Positions 10,787-22,970 of a stretch of 64,000 nucleotides of DNA are shown piece after piece. The notes beneath the pieces were generated by a model. The model ran no database searches. It worked only from the letters and a program-made list of their open reading frames with translations, and was not told where the DNA came from. Origin of the DNA: Dipteronia dyeriana (lineage: Eukaryota > Streptophyta > Magnoliopsida > Sapindales > Sapindaceae). The DNA lies in NCBI GenBank assembly GCA_032871835.1, contig CM065299.1:42110706-42174705 (forward strand), read 5' to 3'. The translations under genes and the position numbers were made by a program. The first letter of the stretch is position 1; each line of letters starts with the position of its first letter.

Positions 10787-13760
10787 TGCTGTATAGCAAA
10801 TGCTTCGTATCTCTCATCCCATGTTCTATAGATGCCTATCAAAACTCTTTTGTTGAATAGCCTTTGTAAAGGGATTCGCTAGATTTTCTGCTGACGCGAT
10901 CTTAGTAATCGTCACGTCACCCCTATGCACAATTTCCCTCAGAAGGTGATACTTTCTTTCACGTGTTTCACATTCTTATGACTTCTTGGTTCTCTCGAAT
11001 TAGCCACTACTCCGTTATTGTCACAGTAGATAGTGATCTGCTTATTCGCATCAGGAACCACTTCCAAGTCAAACAAGAATTGGGGGAGCCACACAACCTC
11101 TTTAGCAGCCTCGCATGCGGCAACAGACTGGGCTTCCATGGTGGAATCGGCAATACAAGATTGCTTGATACTCCTCCATATGACTACCCATCCTCCAATA
11201 GTAAACACAGACCCTGATGTTGATCTTCTAGAGTCAAAATCTGACTAAAAATCAGAATCTGTATACCCAACGGGAATCAAATCCCCTCCGGAGTATACAA
11301 GCATATAATCTCTCATTCTCTAGAGATACTTGAAAATATGCTTGACTGTCGTCCAATCATCAGAACCAGGTTTCGATTGAAATCTGCTAACTATGCCCAC
11401 AGCAAAACAAATATCTGGTCTAGTACAGAGCATTGCATACATGAGACTTCCAATTGCTGATGCATATGGAACCCTACTCATGAATTGCTCTTCATGCTTA
11501 TTCTTAGGAACTTGTTCCTTAGAAAGTTTGATTCCATGTCTGAAAGGTAACATACTTTTTTTGGAATCTTGCATGGAAAACCTAGACAAGATTTTATCTA
11601 TGTATGATGCTTGGGATAATGCAATCGTTCTATTCTTTCTATCCATTATGACTTGGATACCAAGAATATAACTTGCTTCTCCTAAGTCCTCCATATCAAA
11701 TTTTTTTGCTAACCATTCTTTTACTTATGTCAATACACCTACATCGTTTCCGATGAGTAGTATATCAACAACGTAAAGAACTAGGAAAACCAACTTGTCG
11801 CCTTTAATCCTTTTGTATACACAAGGTTCATCAAGGTTTTGAATAAATCCAAAACTTTTCACGGCTTGATCGAACCTTATGTTCCAGGATTTGAATGTTT
11901 GCTTCAATCCATATATGGATCTTTGCAACTTGCATACCCTTTCCTCTTGGCCTTTTTCAATGAATCCTTTTGGTTGCATCATATAGATGCTTTCGTCAAG
12001 ACTTCCATTAATGAAAGTTCACATGACGTCCATTTGCCAAATCTCTAGGTCTAGAGATACCGCAATGGATAATGGTATCCTAATGGATTTAAGCATGGTC
12101 ACATGAGAGAAGGTTTCTTCATAATCGATATCTTCCTTCTGTGTATTACCAATCTATATTTAAAAGTTTCCGCCTTTCCATCCATTCCTCTTTTTCTCTT
12201 GTATACCCACTTGTACCCAATGAGTTTTATCCCTTTAGGCAAGTCTACAGGAGACCACACTTTGTTTTTTAACATAGATTCAATTTCGGATGGTATTGCC
12301 TTTTGTCAATGGCGACAATCGACATCTTCCATTGCTTTCTTATACTTATAGGGATCATCGTCGTCCGGGAGACTCTCTACAGATTCTCCTAGACCGATGT
12401 ATCTCTCAGATTGTCTACTAACCCTCCAACTACGACGAGGTATGGTAGATTGTTGAACTTGTGTTGGTAGGAAACTTACAATTGGGCTTGGTTTTGAAAC
12501 CTCTTGTGGAATTGTATCTCCTGAAAGCACATTCAGGGCAATTTTACTTTTAGGCACAAAAGTATTCATATAGTCCTTTTCCAGAAAATTTTCATTTGTC
12601 GAAACCAATAATTTAAGATATGAAGAACTCTAAAAATAATATCCTTTTGTTCCTTTTGGCTACCCTACAAATATGCATGTTTCTGAATGGGACTCCATTT
12701 TTTCTATATTTCCTTTTAACACGTGCGCAGGACATCTAAATATTCTTAAATGTTGTACACTAGGCTTTCGCCCGGTCCATAACTCATGTGATGTTTTAGG
12801 AACCGACCTAGATGGTACATCGTTTAGAATGTACATTGCGGTTTGTAAAGCATATCCCTAAAAAGAATTAGAGAGCGTTGAATAACTCAACGTAGACCTA
12901 ACAATGTCCAAAAGAGTTCTATTTCTCATTTCTGCCACCCCATTCTGTAGAGGTGTGCCTGGTGCAGAAAACTAAGAAATTATCTCATTATCAATAAGAT
13001 ATTGCTGAAACTCACTAGATAAATATTCTCTACCACGATCAGACCTCAATATTTTTATGCGTTTCTTAAGCTGCTTTTCCACTTCAGCTTTAAATGCTTT
13101 GAACAGGTCAAAAGCATCTGACTTATGTCTCATGAGATACACATAATCAAATCTTCAGTGATCATCCGTGAAAGTGATAAAGTACTCATATCCACCTCTA
13201 GCTTGAATGCTCATAGGTCCACCCACATCACTGTGTATCAATCCTAAACATTCGATCGCTCTTGTGCCTTTGGTCGTAAACGACCTTTTGGTCATTTTAC
13301 CTTCCAAACAAGATTTCACAATTTGGTAGATCATCAACTTTTAAGTCACTTAGAGGTCCGTCACTTCCCAATCTTTTAATCCTATTAAGGTTAATCTGAC
13401 CAAAGGGCAAATGCCATGGGTAGGTTTCATCTTTTGATAATTTTACTCTTTTATGATTAGGTTCCGTTGATTCCGTTCCTAACAAGTGAGAGATATTTCT
13501 ATGCAAATAGAAAAAACTTTTTTCCAATGCACCTTTGCAAATAATTTTGTTGTTCTTACTAATAATAAAACCTTTTATTAAAAGTGACCGCATATCCAAA
13601 TTTATTTAGACAAGAGATCGAAATTAAATTCCTCTTGAATTGTGGTACATAATAAACGTTTATTAAATCTAAATGCCTATAAGAATCCAAATTTATTCTA
13701 ATATCTTCCACTACACTAGTAGACACCAATGCTCCATTACCTGAATACAAGTTGAATTCA
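10787..13760 (-). pseudogene. Copia B pol: integrase, RT and RNase H
   Basis: From 13750 downward: protease/pre-integrase ('NGALVSTSVVEDIRIN', 'WHLPFGQINLNRIK'), integrase ('DVGGPMSIQARGGYEYF', 'ILRSDRGREYL', 'APGTPLQNGVAE'), linker, RT ('MMQPKGFIEKGQEE', 'SIYGLKQTFKSWN', 'LVLYVVDILLIGND'), RT C-terminus (11694-11320) and RNase H (11208-10939, with CDNN intact). Defects visible: the zinc-motif His is Gln in 'FGQIN'; YVDD has become YVVD; there are frameshifts near 13300 and 12180 and stops near 13000 and 12080. The motif wording resembles TNT1-type plant polyproteins; I do not assign the lineage more finely. Confidence 0.93.
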
Positions 13761-13769
13761 TACTTATTT

Positions 13770-14400
13770 AGTCTATTCCTTTGACCCTTTTCACAACAAA
13801 AGAAACACTTCCCTTTGATCTTGGTTACTATCTTGGTCTCCTTCTATGAAGGCTCAAGTTTCTTTTTGTTCTGTTGTCTCTTGACCTTCTTACGGGTCTT
13901 TAATAGTAGCAACTTACCAAGCGTATGAATGTCTTGACCATTGCCTTTCACAAGGATTTTTTCCTCGTTTTGAACATCTTGCATCAAGCCTTGCAAGGTG
14001 TATTCCTTATTATTCAAGGTGTAGTCCAACTTGAATTGATCAAAGGAATCCGACAGTGAGTTGACAATCATGTCAATTTTGGTATCACCATCTATCTCAG
14101 CACCATTTAGTTAAGCAATGTTGAGATAATGTTGAGATGTGCTATGACTTTCATCATGTCATCTTTCACACTCAAGTTTCATCCTAAGATTCATAAAAGC
14201 AGTCACTGCCTCTCTCTTAGTCGTTCTAGACCTCATAGCAAACATCTTCTCTAGAGATATCATTATATCAGTAGCAGTCTCCATTCCTTCATGTTGCTGT
14301 TGCAACACGTCGGAGATGTGGCCATAATGTAACGTACATTTAGCCATCTCATCTGAAGACTTCCACTACTAATACTCATCTTTTTGCTCTTGAGTAGATT
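13770..14400 (-). pseudogene. Copia B gag remnant
   Basis: Two open stretches on the minus strand (14347-14159 and 14071-13844) give 'HISDVLQQQHEGMETA', 'REAVTAFMNLRMK' and 'IVNSLSDSFDQFKLDY', which fit the UBN2-type gag of Ty1/copia. A segment with a Lys/Arg-rich end lies where a zinc knuckle would be, but no CX2CX4HX4C is readable. At least one frameshift (about 14090-14160) and several stops separate the parts. Confidence 0.8.
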
Positions 14401-14639
14401 CATTAGTTTGGTAGTTAAGCAATAGACATAACAAATTTATGTTTTTCAGCTTGCAATAACAACCCAATTTTCCTTTTCCATGTGACATAATTATAATCAG
14501 TTAAAGTATTATCTTTTAGGATTTTGATTAGGGATGGGGTCATGATTTCTTTATAATAACAAAAATTATATGAGTAAATAATCATCATAAAGCACTTTCA
14601 AATATTTATCTTGAATTAAATAAAATAATTCAATTGTAA

Positions 14640-15951
14640 AGATTCAACGGCGATCCAACACCCATAAATGGCACAACTCCTTTTGGAGTTCACAACATTT
14701 ACTAGTTTGACTAGGTCGCACATAATTGTTAACATAACAACCACCATTTTCAATTTTAGCCTAGTGATTTTATTAACAAGAACTCTTGGGAGGATATTAA
14801 AAAACTCACATTGAATGTGTTACCAAGTTATCGACCTTCAATATAATCCCTCACAAATATCCCTCTTTTGGGAGTAGATATCGTTTGGGCTAATTGTCTA
14901 GTTTATCCTTGTAAGGAAGTGTCTTGCTAAATTCCATTCATGAATACCTATTGGGAGGTTATTACACAAAACATAAAGCTCAACTAAACTTGGAGACCGT
15001 AGGTGTTCCAAAACACCTTCTCCCACTCAATTATTTAAGGAGTGTGATCGAATTCCAAAGAATGATTTACCAAGTCATCTAGATGCTAATTTAGATACCT
15101 AAACCATTCTATGCATGTTCTTACCAAAAGAGATATATTAGTGGCACATCTATTCTACATGACATGTTATCAAACAATGACAAACATTGCAATATTTACA
15201 AAAAATATAAATAGCTACAATTTCGGTACATCCTAGAAAAGCAAGTAAATTACATGTCTTGGAATACAAAAAACTCCTTTCTTGGCGAACAAGTCTTCAC
15301 GTGACCTTCATCATTTGGACTATCTTTGCTGCCTCCCATGGGCATGCGCACCCTTGGCTCCTACCCATGGGCGTGCACATGCCACAACCCCATAATGGGC
15401 TGCCATGCACAACCCATGGCTTCCATAGGGCTGCCGTGCGCAGCCCATACCACAACAAATGTGGCCCTGTGATCTTCGCACAAACGTTTGTTGCTATGGC
15501 TCACATGGTCCCAAACATGTTCCGGTTGCTCCCAATTTTTCAAACCTTCGAGTCTTCGATACTTGAATAAATTACAGAAGAATTTAAAGTAAAAAAAATA
15601 CTGCATTTTTTTATTACAACAAGTGCAGTTTTTTTTAAAATACAACAAGTGCATTTTTTTTAATTACAACAACAAAATAAAAAAAAAACTTAGCAACTAC
15701 CAAGAGAGTAATTATGGCTATAATAGACCACCCTTCTTGTTACAATCCCAGAAAAAAAATACATTGAAATTCTATGACCAAAATTGAGCAATAACAAACC
15801 ACATATAAAACATATATATATATCTATACGTTCCAATGTAAATATATATATGCGAATAACTAGAGTGTCATCTCTTTCTAAAACATGCATATATACAACA
15901 CAAAGAAAAGGATTCACGAACACATACATCAATTAATCCAGGGTACAACCA
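14640..15951 (-). other. Long 5' leader of copia B
   Basis: About 1.3 kb lies between gag and the primer site with no coding signal. It is AT-rich except for a GC-rich island at about 15320-15500 holding short imperfect repeats ('catgggc.tgc', 'gggctgcc.tgc.cagccca'). The same leader is present after 18172 and 20783. Poly-A/T runs at 15585-15690 sit next to the primer site. Confidence 0.85.
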
Positions 15952-15964
15952 GGCTCTAATACCA
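15952..15964 (-). other. Primer binding site of copia B
   Basis: Minus strand TGGTATTAGAGCC, two bases from the LTR. It differs at one base from TGGTATCAGAGCC, the complement of the initiator-methionine tRNA 3' end used by plant Ty1/copia elements and kept intact at 22043-22055. Confidence 0.88.
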
Positions 15965-15966
15965 AT

Positions 15967-18171
15967 TGTAGGGAAAATCAGTTCAAAACACAACGGAAGC
16001 GTGAGAAAATTATAAAATTAGGGTTTGCGTATGAATAAAATTTGTCCCTTTTAATAACAAGAACCTTAACCCTAGATTAATTGATGTATATAAAAAGTAT
16101 CGTACCTTTTTTTTCGTGACTATTGAACTAGCGTCGAATTGAATGCGCAAGATCTTCCAATTCAATCACGAACGTGAATCACCTAGGAGTGCGGCCTCCC
16201 TTTCTTTAAATTGCATACCTGAGGATAGAAACAAACAAAATTTTCTTCTTTGTTTGTCATAATAATCCTCCAAGAGAAAAAACAAGAATGTCCTGTCACT
16301 TTTGAATTATCAATCAATTTGATTGAAACTCGCGTGAACCTTGATTCAATGTTGTAAACAAAACATTTTTGATGCAAATGATACTAGTGTACTATCGAAA
16401 ACAAAAACGTTCCTTTTTTTCTCTATGCTTGGCCGAATTCTTCACACAATGACTTGGACAAAGTTTTTTTTAACAATAAAATAAACAAATAAAAAACAAC
16501 TTCTCACAGAAAAAACTAAGGCTTGGTCGAAATTTATAGGTAATATATATAGTAGGTCAAATCCTCTCCTAAGAAGGATTTACTTGGTGGGCAAGAATCC
16601 TTTCCTTAGGTGGATTTACTTAGTGACCAAGAATCCTGTTTCAAAAACAATTCTTTTCTACACCAAGACTCCTAATCCAACTCGTTAGTGTATTTGTAAC
16701 CATATTAAAGACTTCCTAATTTGACTAGATGAATAATTCCTTTTATTTATCTACTTATCAAATATAGTCTTTAATATTAATTACACTGTCAACAATAGTA
16801 TAATATTAAGAAACCTTCTCTTAATAGAAAAACGATTTTGACTTTTATTTAAAAAATTAATTAATTACCAATTTATTTAATTTCCATTTAATTAAATAAT
16901 TAAATAAAAAATAATATATTTAGGCTTTTATATATTAGCCTTGCCGCCCATGACAATATATAGGCATATATTTAACTATTTTTATTTTATTAAATCCATT
17001 GGACTTTTACAAAAGTCCACATGTGAACTAGACCCATTTTTACAAAAAGAAACAAGTCCACATGCCTTAATACAATTCTAGATGGACCCCTAAACTGGTC
17101 CGGTAGAATATATCAAGTGATCCATGCAAGTTCGTGTGGATTAGGGATCTTGGCGAGCTATCTAAGTTTAAGATCCAATAGAAACAACCCAATCATAATA
17201 AACAAATGATTCACTTAGGTCTGATCTATTATTAGTTCATTCTACTAAAGAACTAAAATTGAACTCTTAAATAAAGATAGAATAATTTGATGTTACTCAT
17301 TCATACCCTAGACAACCTTATTGGAGAAAGTGTATCCTCGTTAAGAATATCAGTAATCGCCAAGAACTCATAGACCGCCTATAGCTCTCTATGTTACCAT
17401 ATTTACTCATATGACCACATTTTGAACTTGGATATTTTGACTTGTCTAGAAGCCATGTTTCAAAAGACACTATTGAAAACTTAACGTTAAAATTTAATAT
17501 CCAATACCTCTAAACATCCATATGATGATATTCTACTCTCATTTAATAAATGGAGCCACGATGTCTATATCTGTAAATGAAGTCCTCTATTGATTAACAA
17601 ATGAATACCACCAAACTATTGAGGATAGACGACGCTATATAATAGTACTCGTTGATAGCTCAAATAATAACACTTGCAACAATAAGTCCATCATTTATCT
17701 CAGGATTAAGATAGACTCTTCGATTGTCTTCAAATGAAAACTTTTATCCATTGAAGGTTCTGGATAAAGTATTTCATTGTGATCCAATTCATTGCACACA
17801 GAGCACTATATTCTTTTGCCCAAAGACACCACACTTTGATGATTTTAGACTCATCATAACACATTTGATCCCACTCAAATGCTAGCAAAAGAATCTACAA
17901 CTTTAACAAGATAAAGGCACTCAACCTTTATCTTAAGCTATGAATATTATTCGAGACTAACTGATGAATTGTTTTTACCTCATAGATATCTAGATGTATG
18001 AACAATTCTTCTTTTCTCATAGTCTTTTGACCTTACGATTATTTACTTTTGACAAATATAATAATTAAACTATAAATGCTATAAGATTTTTTAAACTAGA
18101 AATCACTTTATTAATATAAAAAGATTGTCAAATACATTATTATACTCTTGCTATTGAGCTTAATCCCAACA
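15967..18171 (-). repeat. 5' LTR of copia B
   Basis: The 2205-bp LTR runs from TGTAGGG to CCCAACA and pairs with 7365-9551. It is followed by the right target copy GATCC (18172-18176). A TATA-like minus-strand CCTATAAATT lies at 16531-16540. The two LTRs differ by scattered substitutions and small indels, so the insertion is not recent. Confidence 0.93.
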
Positions 18172-18903
18172 GATCCAACACCTATAAATGTCACACTACC
18201 TTTGGGAGTTCGCAACATTTACCAGTTGGACTAGGTCCCACCTAATTGTTAACATAACAACCAACGTATTCAATTTTAGCCTTGCAATTTTAATAACAAG
18301 AACTCTTGGTAGGATATTAATAAACTCACATTGAGTGTGTTACCAAGTTATCGATCTTCAATATAATCCTTCACGAATATCCCATCTTTGGGAGTAGATA
18401 TCGTTTGGGCTAATTGTCTAGTCTATCATTGTAAGGAAGCGTCTTGCTAAATTCTATTCATGAATACCTCTTTTGAAGTTATTACATGAAACATAAAGCT
18501 GAACAAAACTTGGAGATTGTAAGTGTTCCAAAACACCTTCTCCCACTCAATTATTTAAGGCGTGTGATCGAATTCCAATGAAGGATTCACCAAGTAATCT
18601 AGATGCTAATTTAGATACCTAAACCATTATATGCATGTTCATACCAAAAGAGATATATGAGTGGCACTTCTGTTCTATATGACATGTTATCAAACAATGA
18701 CAATCATTGCAATATTTACAAAAAATATAAATAGCTACAATTTTGGTACATCCTAGAAAAGCAAGTAAATTACATGTCATGGAATACAAAAAACTCATTT
18801 CTTGGCGAACAAGTCTTCACATGACCTTCATCATTTGTACTTTCTCAGCTGCCTCCCATGGGCATGCGCACCCTTGGCTCCTACCCATAGGCGTGCATAT
18901 GCC
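18172..18903 (-). other. Copia A leader, truncated
   Basis: This continues the leader broken at 7364 and matches 14652-15380 of B. It stops inside the GC-rich island at 'gcatatgcc' and jumps to LTR sequence ('gcaacggaagcgtgag'). The end of the leader, the primer site and the first 25 or so bases of the LTR are missing; both sides share the bases around 'gc.caac', so a microhomology deletion is likely. Confidence 0.88.
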
Positions 18904-20782
18904 GCAACGGAAGCGTGAGAAAATTAGAAAATTAGAAAATTAGGGTTTGCGTATAAATAACTTTTTTCCCTTTTAATAACAAGAACCTTAACCCTAGGTT
19001 AATTGATGTATATAAAAAATATCGTACCTTTGTTTTCATGATGATTGAACTAGCGTCGAATTGAATATGTAAGATCTTCCAATCCAATCATGAACGTGAA
19101 TCACCTAGGAGTGTGGGCTTCCTTTCTTTAAATTGCATGTCTGATGATGGAAACAAACAAAATCTTCTTTTTTGTTATTCATAATAGTCCTCCAAGAAAA
19201 AAACAAGAACGTTCACTCACTTTTAAATTATCAATCAATTTGATTGAAACTCGCGTGAACCTTGATTCGATGTTGTACACAAAACCCTTTTGATGCAAAG
19301 GACACTAGTGTACTTTCGAAAACAAAAACGTTCCCTTTTTTCTCTATGCTTGGCTGAATTCTTCACACAATGTGTTGGACGAAGTTTTTTTTTTAACAAT
19401 AAAAAAACAAATAAAAAACAACTTCTCACATCAAAAACTAAGGCTTGGTCGAAATTTATAGGTAATATATATAGGAGGCCAAATCCTGTCATAAGAAGGA
19501 TTTACTAGGTGGGCAAGAATCCTTTCCTTAGGTGGATTTACTGAGGGACCAAGAATCCTTTTCCAAAATAATTCTTTCCTACACCAAGACTCCTAATCCA
19601 ACTTGTTAGTGTATTTATGACCATATTAAAGACTTCCTAGTTTGACTAGATAAATAATTCCTTTTATTTATCTACTTATCAAATATAGTCTTTAATATTA
19701 ATTATACTGCCAACAATAGTATAACATTAGGAGACCTTCTCCTAATAGAAAATCGATTTTTGTCTAGTAGAATATATCAAGTGATTCAAGCAAGTTCGTG
19801 CGGATTAGGGATCTAGGCGGGCTATCTAAATTTAAGCTCCAATAGACACAACCCAAACACAATCAACAAATGATTCACTTAGGTTCGATCTATCAATTTT
19901 AGTTCATTCCACTAAAGAATTAAAATTGAACTCTTAAATAAAGATAGAATAAGTTGATGTTACTCATTCATACCTTAAACAACCTTATTGGAGAAAGTGT
20001 ATCCTCGTGAAGAATATCAGTAATCGCCAAGAGCTCATAGACCGTCTATAGCTCTCAAAGTTACCATATTTAATCATATGACCACATTTTGAACTTGGAT
20101 ATTTTGACTTGTCTAGAAGCCGTGTTTCAATAGACACTATTGAAAAATTAACGTTAAGATTTAATATCCAATACCTCGAAACATCCATATGATGATATTC
20201 TACTCTCATTTAATAAATGGAGCCATGATGTCCATATCTATAAATGAAGTCCTCTATCGATTAACAAATGAATACCGCAAAACTATTGAGGATAAACTCG
20301 CTATATAATCGTACTCATTGATAGCTCAAATTATAACACTTGCAACCATAAGTCCATCATATATCTCAGGATTACGATAGACTCTCCGATTGTCTCCAAT
20401 TCAAAGCACTCAGTGCACTAGATTCTTTTTCCCAAAGACACCACACTTTGATGATTTTTGACTCATCATAACACATTGGATCCCACTCAAATGCTAGCAA
20501 AAGAATCTACAACTTTAACAAGATAAAGGCTCCCAACCTTTATCTTAAGCTGTGAATATTATTCAAGACTAACTGAAGAATTGTGTCTACCTCATACATA
20601 TCTAGATGTATGAACAATTCTTCTTTTCTCATAGTCTTTTGACCTTATGATTATTTACTTTTGACAATTAAAATAATTAAACTATAAATGCTATAAGATT
20701 TGCTAAACTAGAAATCAGTTTATTAATATGAAAAGGTTGCAAATACATTATTATGCTCTTGCTATCGAGCATAATCCCAACA
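18904..20782 (-). repeat. Truncated copia LTR (18904-20782)
   Basis: The LTR lacks its TGTAGGG end because of the deletion above and lacks roughly 340 bp near 19757, where 'aaaatcgatttttg' runs straight into 'tctagtagaatatatcaag'. The other end is intact (CCCAACA) and is again followed by GATCC and leader sequence. It is either the 5' LTR of A or the middle unit of a leader-LTR duplication. Confidence 0.9.
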
Positions 20783-22042
20783 GATCCAACACCCATAAAT
20801 GTCACATTTCCTTTGGGAGTTTGCACCATTTACCAGTAGGACTAGGTCCCACCTATTTGTTAACATAACAACCAACGTATTCAATTTTAGCATTGCAATT
20901 TTATTAACAAGAACTCTTGGGAGGATATTAATAAAATTACATTGAGTGTGTTACCATGTTATCGACCTTCAATATAATCCTTCACGAATATCCCTCCTTT
21001 CGGAGTAGATATCGTTTGGGCTAATTGTCTAGTCTATCCTTGTAAGGAAGAATCTTGCTAAATTCCATTCCAGAATACCTCTTGGGAGGTTATTACATGA
21101 AACATAAAGCACAACTAAACTTGGGGGCCGGAGGTGTTCCAAAACACCTTCTCCCACTCAATTACTAAAGGCGTGTGATCGAATTCAAAAGAATGATTTA
21201 CCAAGTTATCTAGATGCCAATTTGGATACCTAAACCATTCTATGCGTTTTCAAACCAAAAGAGATATTTGAGTTGAGCTCTTATTCTATATAACATGTTA
21301 TCAAACAACGAAAAAAATTGCATTATTTACAAAAATATAAATAGCTACAATTTTTGTCCATCCTAGAAAAGCAAGTAAATTACATGCCTTTGAATACAAA
21401 AAACTCCTTTCTTGGCGAACAAGTCTTCACGCGACCTTTGTCGTTTGGACTCCCTCGACTGCCTCCTGTGGGCAAGCGCACCCTTGGCCCCTACCCGTGG
21501 GCGTGTTCATGCCACAACCCCATAAAGGACTGCCATGCGCAGCCCATGGCTTCCATAGGGCTGCCGTGTGCAGCCCATGCCACAACAAATGTGGCCGAGT
21601 GCTCTTCACACACAAGTTTAATGCTACGACTCTCACGGTCCCAAACTTGTTCCTGTTGCTTCCAATTCTTCAAACCTTCGAGTCTTCAATACTTGGGTGT
21701 ATTACAGAAGAATTATAAATAAAAAATACTTAAGTTTTTTTTTTACAACAAAAAATAAAATATAAAATATAAAAACTTAGCAACTACCAAGAAGGAAATT
21801 ATGGCGATGATAGACCACCCTTCTTGTTACAATCCCAAAACAAAAATACATTGAAATTCTAGGACCAGAATTGAGCAATAACAAACCACATATAAAACAT
21901 ATATATATCCATACATTTCAATGTATATATATATATATATATGCAAATACCTAGAGTGCCATCTCTTTCTAAAACATGCATATATACAATAAAAAGACAA
22001 AGATTCACGAACACATATATCAATTAATCAAGGGTACAACCA
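20783..22042 (-). other. Copia leader, third copy
   Basis: It begins with GATCC at the same leader position where B is inserted in A and runs through the GC-rich island (about 21460-21610) to an intact primer site. Over its first 170 bases it shares several variants with 18172-18903 ('aaatgtcac', 'ccaacgtattc') that B lacks. No coding sequence. Confidence 0.88.
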
Positions 22043-22055
22043 GGCTCTGATACCA
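22043..22055 (-). other. Primer binding site, outermost copia copy
   Basis: Minus strand TGGTATCAGAGCC is a perfect initiator-Met tRNA primer site, two bases from the LTR start at 22058. Confidence 0.92.
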
Positions 22056-22194
22056 ATTGTAGGGAAAATACGCACAACAGAAGCGTAGAAAAACAAATTT
22101 AAATTGAGGTTTCGGTATAAATAAATAAAATTTCCTTTCAAATAACAAGAACTTTAACCCTAGATTAATTGATATATATAAAAAGTGTCGTACC

Positions 22195-22970
22195 TTTTTC
22201 TCATGACGATTGAACAAGCACCGAATTAATTCAGTAAGATCTTCCAATCCAGTCACGAACATGAATCACCTAGGAGTGTGGGCTCCCTTTCTTTAAATTG
22301 TATACCTAAGAATGAAAACAAACAAAATCTTTCTCTTTGTTAGTTACAATAATCCTTCAAGAAGAAAAACGAAGAACTTTAGGTCACTTGTGAATTGTCA
22401 ATCAATTTGATTGAAACTCGCGTGAACCTTGATTCGATGTTGTTCACAAAACCTTTTAATGTAAAGGCTACTAGTGTACTATCGAAAACTAAATGTTCTT
22501 TCTTCCTTTTCTTCTTTGCCAACTCTCACACTATTTCTTAGGGTTGATCGAATTTTCTAGAGTAAAAACAATTTTTTCTCCCTTTTTCTCGTGACGATTG
22601 AACAAGCACCGAATTAATTCCACAAGATCTTCCAATCCAATCACGAACATGAATAACCTAGGAGTGTGGGCTAACTTTCTTTAAATTGTATACCTAAGGA
22701 TGGAAACAAACAAAATCTTTCTCTTTGTTAGTTACAATAATCCTTCAAGAAGAAAAACGAAGAACGTTAGGTCACTTGTGAATTGTCAATCAATTTGATT
22801 GAAACTCGTGTGAACCTTGATTCGATGTTGTACAGAAAACCTTTTAATATAAAGGCAACTAGTGTACTATCGAAGACTAAATGTTCTTTCTTCCTTTTCT
22901 TCTTTGCCGACTCTCACACTATTTCTTAGGGTTGATCGAATTTTATCTAGAGTAAAAACAAATTTTTCTC
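22195..22970 (-). repeat. 388-bp tandem duplication in the outermost copia LTR
   Basis: The block starting 'tgacgattgaacaagcacc' at 22204 recurs at 22592, an offset of 388 bp, and both copies end with 'agggttgatcgaatttt' followed by 'tctagagtaaaaacaa' or a near variant. The other three LTRs have a single copy. Confidence 0.9.

Larger units (their letters stand above)
9408..11857 (-). repeat. Tandem duplication (2 x about 1225 bp) across LTR end and pol of B
   Basis: The segment 9408-10632 (last 144 bp of the 3' LTR, polypurine tract, RNase H, RT C-terminus) is repeated at 10633-11857. The LTR/pol junction lies at 9551/9552 in one copy and 10776/10777 in the other, giving the 1225-bp offset. 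At the join, 'ccaaaactttt' of RT runs directly into 'gaccttatgattattt' of the LTR; both partners share CTTTT, which suggests microhomology-mediated or slippage duplication. The two copies remain very similar. Confidence 0.93.
7365..18171 (-). mobile_element. Element B: complete Ty1/copia retrotransposon
   Basis: Plus-coordinate order is 3' LTR (7365-9551), pol, gag, leader (14640-15951), primer site (15952-15964) and 5' LTR (15967-18171), so transcription is on the minus strand. It is flanked by GATCC at 7360-7364 and 18172-18176, and the flanks join to the leader of a sister copy (compare 14640-14680). The total of 10.8 kb includes a duplication of about 1225 bp spanning the LTR end and the RNase H and RT regions. 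All coding regions are broken; the RT catalytic motif reads YVVD rather than YVDD. Confidence 0.94.

Noticed and set aside
21427..21722. Pro/Cys/His-rich ORFs in the copia leader
   Set aside because: Overlapping ORFs on both strands of a GC-rich repeat island; composition effect with no conservation of frame between leader copies.
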